Shown here in pieces: positions 31,489-42,281 of a stretch of 64,000 nucleotides of DNA. Positions within the stretch are counted from its first letter, which is position 1. Every line of letters begins with the position of its first letter. Source of the DNA: Apodemus sylvaticus (lineage: Eukaryota > Chordata > Mammalia > Rodentia > Muridae); the NCBI RefSeq assembly GCF_947179515.1, contig NC_067474.1, positions 91,774,824 to 91,838,823 of the forward strand, written 5' to 3'. Made by a program: the position numbers and the translations under genes. Below the pieces are notes generated by a model. It did not search any database. It was not told the DNA's origin and was given only the letters and a program-made list of their open reading frames with translations.

Positions 31489-33265
31489 CACTTAATCAAG
31501 TATGCAAACATGACAGTTATGCCAACGTGGAAAATATTAAGGTGTATAGATATGGATTATTTCTTTTGTATCTAAGCAATATTTTCAGTTAAGCAGCATA
31601 AAATTATTTTGAATTTGTCTATGGTTGGATATATTTATATTATTTGTAACTAATCCATCATAAAGAAGTACAGATGACATTATTCTGATAGTCAACACAA
31701 GATGCGTTAAAAGTATGCAATATATAATAAGAGCTTTCTTTACATATGATTATATGCCACAAATTCATAGAAATATTCACATGAAATTAATTAAATCACA
31801 TGTATTTACTGAAAATAGATTTTGAGCCCTCTATTCTGATTTTGATTTTCCTCCCTCAAGTCCTCTCAAATCTTTCCCATATACCTACCCACTGATATCC
31901 ACACCCTTTTTTCTCTTTCTCTTCATGATAATGGAGATCTAACATGATATAATAATAATAATAATAACAATTGCAAATCAGATTAAGATGCAAAAATATT
32001 ACCAGAATCCCACATAGATGCAGAGACACACATTGGGAGGGGTGGACCCAAATCCTCATTCCTACATAAAAACTATCTCCAATTGACAACCATCTAATCA
32101 TAAAGTTAATTTTTTCAGTGAAGACTCACTGGATATACAAATCACACTTATTTGGAAGAACACATGCTCACAGCATTTACCAAAATAAGGTTAATTCAAG
32201 GACATTTTTGGAGGTTCTTTATCTTACCAAAAGTTTATCTTTATAAGTATCTTAAAAAGGGAATCAACTACAAAACTACAGTGGTATTTAGGTTTAAAGT
32301 ATTTTATAATTAGAGAATATAAACATATAATACATACACATAAAAAATGAGTTTTAAATTAACAAGGAATTTTGTGGGAAAATGTTAAGTAAACTATAAT
32401 AAATTACAAATATCAGAATCTTCTACTGCTTATAGAGATTTGTACAGGGACAGAAATTTTAAAAATAAACTTTTGACTTAGATAATGTAAAAACACCAAC
32501 CAACAACTTATCTTTGGTACCAGGTATGTATTCTAAGGAATAGAAAAATTGAAAATCAGAAAAAGGAAAAAATTGAAACTTACACCATGAATACAGAGGT
32601 TCCTTTTATGAAGAATATGTTTTCAGAATACTATTTATAACCTTCTCAGTCTGTACAATGTAATTTGCATGTATGTTTACAGAGCTGATAATTTTTATTG
32701 GAATCAATTGACTTTCTCTAACTTGGGGAGGAATATTTCTTTCATTCTATAGGGATTTCGCTACAGTTCTCTGTGTGGGGTTGAGGCCTTGTGCACTTAC
32801 TGTCATCCACTTTGACAAGTCTATTGCTCCTGTCCTACTTCAGGTCATATTTATGCAGTCTTGTTAGTGAGATGTTGCAAGTGTAGCTTCTGATGTTAAT
32901 AGAAGACACATTCTCACAGCAAACATCCTGAACTTACAGTGGTAAGGGAGTTTAAATGAGGGGGCTGAGAGGAAGGAAGTTGTATACTTGTATTATAATT
33001 TCAAGCATAAAGAAATAATAAAGAAAGGACAAGTTTACTAACAGACCTCTAATTCTTCCTCAATGAGAATGCCTGTAAAGACATTTTCTTGTGAGTATAT
33101 TTCCATCTGCTATAAAGAAGAGGTATTCAGTCACAGTCTAATTCTGTTTTCACACTGTCAAACCATTTAAAAAATGTGTAAAGTGATCTCTATTTGATGT
33201 GATAAAAACCACGTGGTACCTTCATATATCCCTTGCATTTTTCAAACTCTCAATTGTTATTGAAG
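31489..33265. other. No gene recognised; (AAT)n at 31951-31968
   Basis: About 1.8 kb of AT-rich DNA with a short (AAT)6 microsatellite at 31951-31968. No exon or named repeat is recognised. Confidence 0.5.
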
Positions 33266-33654
33266 CCATACACTCACTAAAAAGTGGATATTAACCTAGA
33301 AAACTGGAATACCCAAAACATAATCTACACATCAAATGAGGTACAAGAAGAAAGGAGGAGTGGCCCCTGGTTCTGGAAAGACTCAGTGAAACAGTATTCG
33401 GAAAAACCAGAACGGGGAAGTGGGAAGGGGTGGGTGGGAGGACAGGGGAAGAGAAGGGGGCTTACGGGACTTTCGGGGAGTGGGGGGGGGGGCTAGAAAA
33501 GGGAAATTAATTGAAATGTAAATAAATTATATCGAATAAAAAAATAAAAAATAAATAAAAAAATAAAAAAATAAAAAATAAAAAATAAAAAATAAATAAA
33601 TAAATAAATAAATAAATAAAGTAAAAAAGAAAAATAAAAAAAAAAAAAAAAGAA
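33266..33654 (+). mobile_element. 5'-truncated LINE-1 with long A/AATA tail
   Basis: It starts in the last ORF2 codons (ACACTCACTAAAAAGTGG..), then carries the short G-rich 3' UTR and ATTATATCGAATAAAA ending of element 1. The tail is about 115 bp of AAATAAAA and AATA repeats. I could not find a convincing TSD. Element 3 begins immediately after its tail. Confidence 0.9.
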
Positions 33655-33668
33655 AGAAAACAGGCTAC
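33655..33668 (+). repeat. Left target-site duplication of element 3
   Basis: AGAAAACAGGCTAC, identical to 40189-40202. Confidence 0.93.
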
Positions 33669-34862
33669 TGTGAGTCGGGCTGCGGCGGCGGCAGCAGCAG
33701 TGCAGCAGTGGCTGGTCCAGCTGAAGAGGCATCAGCAGTGGAACCAAGGCGACACAGGGTCCAGTTAGGCCCTGCGCCCACGACCACTGACCTTCGCTGA
33801 CCAGCCGGGCTACAAGCAGCTGCGGTTTTGCTGCGCCTTTTGCTACACGGAAGCCACTTCAGAACTCGGCCTCCCGCCAGTCAGGAGAGGCTCACCTCCA
33901 TCTTGGTTTCAGTTCCAGAGATCGGACAGACTGAGGTATACAAACATAATCCGAGGCCAACACCGCAGGGGTCTGAGCCTGACGGGCGTTGGCCTGCACC
34001 CAGGCCCTGGGCTGTTCAGGGGACCATCAGGGTGCCAACCCAGCCAGGAAGTTTTTATGCCCGGTCCGGCTCGTGGGCCGCACAGGACCCAGAGTGCTCG
34101 GGAGGGCAGAGACAGCTAACAAGCACAGCCTGAGGCTAACAAAGCAGGGGTCTGGGCCCCAACAGGCCCTGGACTGACCCCAAGAACTGGGCGACTTGGT
34201 AGGCCATCTGTGTGTCAACCCGCCCAGGAGGTTGTTAGCACAGCAGACTCTCCCGGCGCTTTCAGGGAGCGCGAGCACGAACGCCCGCCATCCTGGTCAC
34301 CTGGCAGACCCAATTAACAGTCATAGCCCTAGGGGAACTTTGCTCGGACCTTGGCTTCACGGCTTTTGCCTGGACTCAGGGCCTGGGCGGCCAGGCTAAC
34401 CTTGTGTGCGCCAGCCTGGTTGGGGGATCGGCAGCAGAGTGATCAGAACACAGGGGAGGTCCCACCAGAATACACCATCAGCGCTCCCTAGGGGTGCACA
34501 CGGGCTCCATCTGGTCCACAGACACAATCTGGGCAAGGCCTCAGGCGGGAGCCCTAAGCTCAACTCTCTCTGCTTGCAGATCCAGATCAGCCTGGGCAGC
34601 AGCACCACATCCCCAGGTCCTGCAAGAGGCTAGAGGGGCTTCCAGGCAACCAGCTGGAAGAAGTCAGTGTGCTCCGGTGAATACAGCGGGCCCCAGAGGA
34701 AGCCTTCGGGTGCCTGCTTCAGGATCTGAACAGCCTGGGCAGCAGCACCCTGTCTACAGGCAGTGCAGGAAGTAAGCTGTGCACCAGAGGCAAACTGGGA
34801 AGGGGCAGCTTGCTCTGGTGAGTCCAGCACTGACAAGACAAACTAACACCAGTGAGAACTAG
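33669..34862 (+). promoter_or_regulatory. L1 5' UTR of element 3
   Basis: It begins with a GCGGCGGCGGCAGCAGCAGT block, then GAACCAAGGCGACACAGGGT as in element 2 and a CTCCATCTTGGTTTC segment. A partial monomer-like unit follows, then the GAGTGATCAGAACACAGG tether segment, and from about 34570 the GATCAGCCTGGGCAGCAGCA segment shared with element 1. It is a structural intermediate between the other two 5' UTRs. Promoter activity is inferred only from position. Confidence 0.78.
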
Positions 34863-36059
34863 ATGGCAAAAGGCAAACGCACTAACAGAAATCAAGGCAA
34901 TATGGCAACATCTAAACCCAATTCTCCTCTACCAACATGTCCTGGATACCCCATCACATCAGTAAAACAAGATTTGGATTTAAAATCACTGGTCATGATG
35001 CTGGTACAGGAACGCATGAAGGACATACTTAAAGAAATTCAGGAGAAAATGGATCAAAAGTTAGAAGCCCTTGCAAAGGAAACACAAAAATCATTGAAAG
35101 AAATCCAGGAGAATACAAAAGCCAACAATGAGGAAACACAAAAAACACTTAAAAAAATACAGGAGAACTTTGGTCAACAGGCTGAGGTCATGAAAGCGGA
35201 AACACAAAATTCTCTTAAAGAATTACAGGAAAGCACAAACAAGCAAGTGAAGGAGCTAAGCAAAACCATCCAGGATCTAAAATCAGAAGTAGAAACAACT
35301 AAGAAAACTCAAAGGGAGACAACTTTGGAGATAGAAAGCCTTGGGAAGAAATCAGGGGACAGAGATGCAAATATCAACAACAGAATACAAGAGATAGAAG
35401 AAAGAATCTCAGATGCTGAAGATTCCATAGAACCCATGGACTCAACAGTTAAAGAAAATGCAAAATGCAAAAAGCTTGTAGCCCAAAATATCCAGGAAAT
35501 CCAGGACACAATGAGAAGACCAAACCTAAGCATTATAGGCATAGATGAGAGTGAAGATTTACAACTTAAAGGGCCAGCAAATATCTTCAATAAAATTATG
35601 GAAGAAAACTTCCCTAACCTAAAGAGAGAGATGCCCATGAATATACAAGAAGCCTACAGAACTCCAAACAGACTGGACCAGAACAGAAATACTTCCCGTC
35701 ACATAATAATCAAAACACCAAATGTTCTAAACAAAGAAAGAATATTAAAGGCAGTAAGAGAAAAAGGCCAAGTAACATATAAAGGAAGACCTATCAGAAT
35801 CACAGCAGACTTTTCACCTGAGACTATGAAGGCTAGAAGGTCCTGGGCAGATCTCATGCAGACTCTAAGAGAACACAAATGCCAACCAAAACTACTATAT
35901 CCAGCAAAACTCTCAATCACCGTAGATGGAGAAACTAAGATATTTCATGACAAAACCAAGTTTACCCAATATCTATCCACAAACCCAGCCCTACAAAGGA
36001 TAATAGGAGGAAAACACCAATACAAGGAGGGAAACTTCACCCTGGAAAAAGCAAGATAG
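34863..36059 (+). CDS. LINE-1 ORF1 protein, open frame of 398 codons
   Basis: ORF1p binds L1 RNA as a trimer. The start MAKGKRTNRN lacks three residues present in element 1 (MAKGKRRNVTNRN). The coiled coil (about residues 45-190) has one fewer 22-residue repeat than element 1, explaining the 25-residue difference. The RRM-like segment (..IIGIDES.. near residue 223) and the C-terminal YKGRPIRI and RRSWADLMQ segments are intact. No lesion is visible. It is longer than the 357-371 residues of well-known mouse ORF1p. ORF2 of the same element is dead. Confidence 0.93.
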   Translation: MAKGKRTNRNQGNMATSKPNSPLPTCPGYPITSVKQDLDLKSLVMMLVQERMKDILKEIQEKMDQKLEALAKETQKSLKEIQENTKANNEETQKTLKKIQENFGQQAEVMKAETQNSLKELQESTNKQVKELSKTIQDLKSEVETTKKTQRETTLEIESLGKKSGDRDANINNRIQEIEERISDAEDSIEPMDSTVKENAKCKKLVAQNIQEIQDTMRRPNLSIIGIDESEDLQLKGPANIFNKIMEENFPNLKREMPMNIQEAYRTPNRLDQNRNTSRHIIIKTPNVLNKERILKAVREKGQVTYKGRPIRITADFSPETMKARRSWADLMQTLREHKCQPKLLYPAKLSITVDGETKIFHDKTKFTQYLSTNPALQRIIGGKHQYKEGNFTLEKAR

Positions 36060-36118
36060 TAACCTTTCATCAAACCCAAAAGAAGTTAAGCAATCAAATT
36101 TAAAAAATAACATCAAAA

Positions 36119-39100
36119 ATGATAGGAAGTAACAATCACTATTCCTTAATATCTCTTAACATCAATGGATTCAATGCCCCAATAAAAAGGCATAGACTAA
36201 CTGACTGGATATGTAAACAAGACCCTACATTTTGCTGCTTACAGGAAACACACCTCAGGTTCAAAGACAAACACTACCTTAGAGTAAAAGGCTGGAAGAC
36301 AATTTTACAAGCAAATGGTCTCAGGAAACAAGCTGGAGTAGCCATTTTAATATCAGATAAATTTGACTTTCAACGCAAAGTCATCAAAAGAGACTCTGAG
36401 GGACACTTCTTGCTGGTCAAAGGAAAAATACAACAAGAAGAACTCTCAATCCTGAACATCTATGCTCCAAATGCAAGGGCACCCTCTTTCATAAAAGAAA
36501 CTTTATTAAAACTCAAAGCACACATTGCACCTAACACAATAATTGTGGATGACTTCAACACTGCACTTTCCTCAATGGACCGATCAGGAAAACAGAAACT
36601 AAACAGGGACACAATGAAACTAATTGAAGCTTTGGACCAATTTTATTTAACAGATATATATAAAGAACATTCTATTCTAAAACAAAAGAATATACCTTTT
36701 TCTCAGCACCTCAAGGCACCTTCTCCAAAATCGACCATATAATTGGTCACAAGACAGACCTCAACAAATATAAGAAGATCGAACTAATCCCATGCCTCCT
36801 ATCAGATCACTATGGAGTAAAAGTGGTCTTCAATAGCAACAAAAACAACAGAAAACCCACATACACGTGGAAACTGAACAATATTCTACTCAATGATACC
36901 TTGGTCAAGGAAGAAATAAAGAAAGAAATTAAAGACTTTTTAGAACACAATGAAAATGAAAACACAACATACCCAAATCTATGGGACACAATGAAAGCAG
37001 TGCTAAGAGGAAAACTCATAGCCCTGAGTGCCTCCAAAAAGAAAATGGAGAGAGCATACATTACCAGCTCAATGACACACCTGAAAGCCCTGGAAGAAAA
37101 AGAAGCTATTTCACCCAGGAGGAATAGAAGGCAGGAAATCATCAAACTCAGGGCCGAAATCAATCAAGTAGCAACAAAGAGAACCATACAAAAAATCAAC
37201 AAAACCAGGAGCTGGTTCTTTGAGAAAATCAACAAGATAGATAAACCCTTAGCCAGACTGACCAAAGGGCACAGAGAAAGTATCCAAATTAACAAACTTA
37301 GAAATGAAAAGGGAGATATAACAACGGAAACTGAGGAAATCCAAAAAATCATCAGATCCTACTACAAGAGCCTGTACTCAACACAACTGGAATATCTGGA
37401 GGAAATGGACAATTTCCTTGACAGATACCAAATACCAAAATTAAATCAGGACCAACTAGACCATCTAAACAGTCCCATAATGCCTAAAGAAATAGAAGGA
37501 GTCATACAAAGTCTTCCAACCAAAAAAAGCACAGGACCAGATGGTTTCTGTGCAGAATTCTATCAGACCTTCAAAGAAGAGTTAACGCCAATCCTCTTCA
37601 AACTGTACCACAAAATAGAAACAGAAGGAACACTACCCAATTCCTTCTACGAAGCCACAATTACGCTGATACCAAAGCCACACAAAGATCCAACAAAGAA
37701 AGAGAACTTCAGGACAATTTCCCTTATGAACATCGATGCAAAAATACTCAATAAAATTCTTGCCAACCGAATCCAAGAACACATCAAAACGATCATCCAC
37801 CATGATCAAGTAGGCTTTATTCCGGGAATGCAGGGTTGTTTCAATATACGGAAATCCATCAATGCAATCCACTACATAAACAAACTCAAAGAACAAAACC
37901 ACATGGTCAGTTCATTGGATGTTGAAAATGCATTTGACAAAATTCAGCATCCTTTCATGCTTAAAGTCTTGGAGAGAACAGGAATTCAAGGCCCATACCT
38001 AAACATAGTAAAAGCAATATACAGCAAACTGGTAGCCAGCATCAAACTAAATGGAGAGAAACTTGAAGCAATCCCCACTGAAATCAGGGACCAGACAAGG
38101 TTGCCCCCTTTCTCCTTATCTTTTCAATATTGTACTTGAGGTACTAGCTCGGGCAATTCGACAACATATGGACGTCAAAGGGATACAAATTGGAAAGGAA
38201 AAGTCAAACTATCATTATTTGCAGATGACATGATAGTCTACCTAAATGACCCAAAAAACTTCACTAGAGAGCTCCTACAGCTGATAAACAACTTCAGCAA
38301 AGTGGCAGGTTATAAAATCAACACAAGCAAATCAGTGGCCTTCCTATACTCAAAAGATAAGCAGGCTGAGAAAGGAATTAGGGAAATGACCCCCTTCACA
38401 ATAGCCACAAACAGTGTATAGTATCTTGGGGTGACTCTTAAACATGTGAAAGATCTGTATGACAAGAACTTCAAGACTCTGAAGAAGGAAATGGAAGAAG
38501 ACCTCAAAAAATGGGAAAACCTCCCATGCTCATGGATCGGTAGAATCAATATAGTTAAAATGGCCATTTTGCCAAAAGCAATATACAGATTCAATGCAAT
38601 ACCCATCAAAATCCCAACTCAATTCTTCACAGAGTTAGAAAGAGCAATTCTCAAATTCATCTAGAACAACAAAAAACCTAGGATAGCTAAAACTATTCTC
38701 AGCAACAAAAGAAAATCTGGGGGAATCAGTATCTCTGACCTCAAGCAATACTACAGAGCAATAGTGTTAAAAACTGCATGGTATTGGTACAGTGACAGGC
38801 ATGATGATCAATGGAACAGGATTGAAGATCCCGAAATGAACCCACACACCTATGGCCACTTGATCCTCGACAAAGAGGCTGAAAACATCCGATGGAAAAA
38901 AGATAGCCTTTTCAACAAATGGTGCTGGTTCAACTGGAGGTCAGCATGCAGAAGAATGCGAATTGATCCATCCTTGTCTCCTTGTACTAAGCTCAAATCC
39001 AAATGGATCAAGGACCTCCACATAAAGCCAGACACTCTGAAGCTAATAGAAAAGAAACTGGGGAAGACCCTTGAGGACATCGGTACAGGGAGAAAGTTTC

Positions 39101-39941
39101 TGAAGAGAACACCAATAGCGTATGCTCTAAGAGCAAGAATTGACAAATGGGACCTCATAAAATTACAAAGTTTCTGTAAGGCAAAGGACACCATCAAGAG
39201 GACAAATCGGCAACCAACAAATTGGGAAAATATCTTCACCAATCCTACATCAGATAGAGGGCTAATATCCAATATATATAAAGAACTCAAGAAGTTAGAC
39301 TCCAGAAAACCAAATAACCCTATTAAAAATGGGGTACAGAGTTAGACAAAGAATTCTCACCTGAAGAATTTTAGATGGCGGAGAAGCATCTTAAAAATTG
39401 CTCAACTTCATTAGTCATTAGGGAAATGCAAATCAAAACAACCCTGAGATTTCATCTTACACTAGTCAGAATGGCTAAGATTAAAAATTCAGGAGACAGC
39501 AGGTGTTGGAGAGGGTGTGGAGAAAGAGGAACACTCCTCCACTGCTGGTGGGGTTGCAAATTGGTACAACCACTCTGGAAATCAGTCTGGCAGTTCCTCA
39601 GAAAACTGGGCACCTCATTTCAGGAAGATCCTGCTATACCACTCCTGGGCATATACCCAGAGGATTCCCCACCATGTAATAATGATACGTGCTCTACTAT
39701 GTTCATAGCAGCCCTATTTATAATTGCCAGATGCTGGAAAGAACCCAGTTATCCCTCAACAGAAGAGTGGTTGCAAAAAATGTGGTACATCTACACAATG
39801 GAGTACTATTCAGCCATTAGAAACAATGAATTCATGAAATTCTTAGGCAAATAGATGGAGCTAGAGAACATCATACTAAGTGAGGTAACCCAGACTCAAA
39901 AGGTGAATCATGGTATGCACTCACTAATAAGTGGATATTAA
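36119..39941 (+). pseudogene. LINE-1 ORF2 of element 3, at least seven lesions
   Basis: The start is MIGSNNHYS.. The endonuclease motif GDFNT reads DDFNT. The lesions are a two-base insertion near 36660, a one-base insertion near 38077, a one-base loss near 38200, TAG at 38419-38421, a tryptophan-to-TAG at 38662-38664, the five-A run at 39325-39329 and a tryptophan-to-TAG at 39852-39854. A three-base deletion near 38430 removes one codon. FADD is readable at 38218-38229, and the Cys-rich CWRGCGERGTLLHCWW end is readable. The natural TAA is at 39939-39941. Confidence 0.94.
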
Positions 39942-40188
39942 CCTAGAAAACTGGAATACCCAAAACATAATCCACACATCAAATGAGGTACAAGAAGAAA
40001 GGCGGAGTGGTCCCTGGTTCTGGAGAGACTCAGTGAAGCAGTATTCGGCAAAACCAGAACGGGGAAGTGGGAAGGGCTGGGTGGGAGGACAGGGGAAGAG
40101 AAAGGTGCTTACGGGGAGTGGGGGGGGCTAGAAAAGTGGAAATAATTTGAAATGTAAATAAATTATATCAAATAAAAATTAAAAAAAA
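39942..40188 (+). other. L1 3' UTR and tail of element 3
   Basis: G-rich short 3' UTR with a small deletion compared with element 1: the GGGACTTTC segment is missing near 40110. It ends in AATAAAAATT and an A tail. Confidence 0.88.
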
Positions 40189-40202
40189 AGAAAACAGGCT
40201 AC
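40189..40202 (+). repeat. Right target-site duplication of element 3
   Basis: AGAAAACAGGCTAC, identical to 33655-33668. Confidence 0.93.
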
Positions 40203-40429
40203 AAGTTATTGGAACATGCATTTTTAAATTTTTTCACTAGTAGCGCACAGAGTACTCATTATAAGAAAATATCTCATTTCTCATAATCATTTATTATGGG
40301 GCACAGACAAAGCCCTAGTGAACATATGAGGAATGGATATGGTCCTGAGTGGATAAATTCTAGTGACAAGGACATCAATATCTCAAAGTCAAAAGAATTG
40401 GCAAGGCCTTCCTCTGGAATGTAGGAATA

Positions 40430-40530
40430 ACTATATATATATATATATATACATACACGTATATGTATGTATATACATGTGTGTGTATCATGCATGTATG
40501 TATATACATGTGTGTATATATCATGCATAT
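40430..40530. repeat. (TA)n/(TG)n compound microsatellite
   Basis: (TA)10 is followed by mixed CATACACGTATATGTATGTA and ACATGTGTGTGTATCATGCA runs. TGTATGTATATACATGTGTG recurs twice. Confidence 0.8.
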
Positions 40531-40584
40531 CCATGTTTCTGTCTGTAGTTTTTCATTCCATGATCATCCTGTCTGATTTCAAAA

Positions 40585-40756
40585 GCTAAAGACAAAGGAG
40601 AAATCCAACTAGGTTTTCAATAAAGTAATTCCAGGCCAAAGTAAATATGGAGCTAAATCCCTTCACAGAAAGTAGAAATATGAAATCTAGCACTCAGATT
40701 CCTTAACCAACTACTTTTAATGAAACAGTAAATTAGAGCATAGTATTCAAAGACCT
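40585..40756 (+). repeat. Local direct repeat, copy A
   Basis: About 172 bp starting GCTAAAGACAAAGGAG and ending ATAGTATTCAAAGACCTT, repeated in the same orientation at 42109-42281. I count about six differences, two of them single-base indels. It is not L1, B1 or MaLR as far as I can tell, and similarity stops abruptly on both sides. Confidence 0.9.
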
Positions 40757-42108
40757 TTCCATGCTTTTGTTGCCAATTCATGAGATTCACTGTTTTGATA
40801 TTCCCTGTATTTAAATGCAACCAAGCAAGTTAATTCGTCAGAAAATGTTGAAAATCTAAAACCTGACAACTTGAGAACCTCAGTTCCCTCTTGAAGGAAA
40901 TCCATACACACAGTTGAATAAGGGAATAGACTAATACTGGCTTTTCTCTGATTTACATACTCATATTCACTCTCCCCTCCTCTTCCCAATTTATAAAGCA
41001 GGTTTCTAAAAGTCTCTTCTTTCTTTGATCAAACAGAGGGTAGTATAGAGTATTCTAAAATCTGAACTGGACTGCTGTGAAGTCTTTAAGGATGATTATT
41101 GCAGTTTCTTTGCTGAGGGCTCATAGCTTCAATATTTCACTAGATCTTAAAATAGATCAAAGTGAAAATCAGTGGAGCTCATCCAAATGTCAGAATTCGT
41201 TGAACTTGCAGTTAACATGAGAAAATGAACAGAGCTACATGATGTTATCACCAGGATATCAATTTAAATGCTGCTTATGACTGCATGCAAGATCAGATGG
41301 ATATAAGCAAGGCTAAAATCATCTAATCTGAACATCTTTTATATTTATAAATGCACAAGCGAAGAGGTCACATGGGTTTAATGTTCCAGAAATCCAATAA
41401 TTCCTATGCATTCATCATTCATATTATATATGTACTCTACCACGCGAAACTAAGAGATAACTATACTTTTCATGTAAATTGAAAATATTAAATTGATTTC
41501 ATGTCCACAACAGTGGCTTCTCCTAAAATAGCAGTAGGACAGAACTTCACTGTGCAGTGAGATTATCTAAATCTTATGATTTCTATTTGTCTGTTAAAGC
41601 ACATGGTCATTTTCAGTAGTCTATGAGGGGTGATGCTTGTTTCATAAAGTGGTATTTTAATAAATAAATTAATAAACCTAGTAAAAAGCCAGATACTTTC
41701 CAAAATGAGATAATTTAAGACATATTTGGCCAGGTAATAAAATTGATTGATTTTAGTTTTTATACTTTAATAATCTGGAATTAAGTTAGCGAATATGCAG
41801 TGAAAAGGTCTTCAAGTGATTTCTCAACAAGTATATCCCATGGAAAATAATTAAATAAAATTATTACTATATTACAAATAAAACTGGGGAATTATTCAAA
41901 ACATAGTAATATACATAGCATATACCTTTTTAATTTCAATCTCAAAAATGTTACTATACTGTTAAATAGTATGTTGATAATTTCTCTTTAAGATAACAAA
42001 AGTTAAAGGTGAAGTGTAGAAATATTAGAAAACACTGAATGGATTAGAATAATGATCTTAAAGCCAAAATGATGCATATAAATCTGGATTGCATTACTAA
42101 CAATCTTT
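40757..42108. other. No gene recognised between the direct repeats
   Basis: Unrecognised AT-rich sequence about 1.35 kb long. No exon or named repeat is evident. Confidence 0.45.
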
Positions 42109-42281
42109 GCTAAAGACAAAGGAGAAATCCAACTAGGTTTTTCAATAAAGTAATTCCAGGCCAAAGTAAATATGGAGCTAAATCCCTTCACAGAAAGTAG
42201 AAATATGAAATCTACCACTCAGATTCCTTAACCAACTACTTTTAATGAAACAATAAATTAATGCATAGTATTCAAAACCTT
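42109..42281 (+). repeat. Local direct repeat, copy B
   Basis: Partner of 40585-40756, offset about 1,524 bp, roughly 96% identical by eye. Copy B has one extra T near 42140 and lacks a G near 42277. Confidence 0.9.

Larger units (their letters stand above)
33669..40188 (+). mobile_element. Full-length LINE-1, element 3
   Basis: A 6.5-kb copy with a 5' UTR (33669-34862), open ORF1 (34863-36059), broken ORF2 (36119-39941) and a short 3' UTR ending ATTATATCAAATAAAA plus tail. Exact 14-bp TSDs flank it. ORF1 and the 3' half of the tether closely resemble element 1. The 5' end and the front of the tether resemble element 2. ORF2 has at least seven lesions, so it is not autonomous. Confidence 0.95.

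Noticed and set aside
34555..34585. Splice-acceptor-like CTCTCTCTGCTTGCAG in the element 3 tether as cause of the shorter element 1 tether
   Set aside because: The element 1 breakpoint does not fall after the CAG, and no donor is evident. A simple deletion explains it better.
33250..40215. A possible TSD (GTTATTG) for the truncated L1 at 33266
   Set aside because: The right-hand copy is separated from the A tail by element 3's target bases and only seven bases match. This would need an unlikely short transduction.
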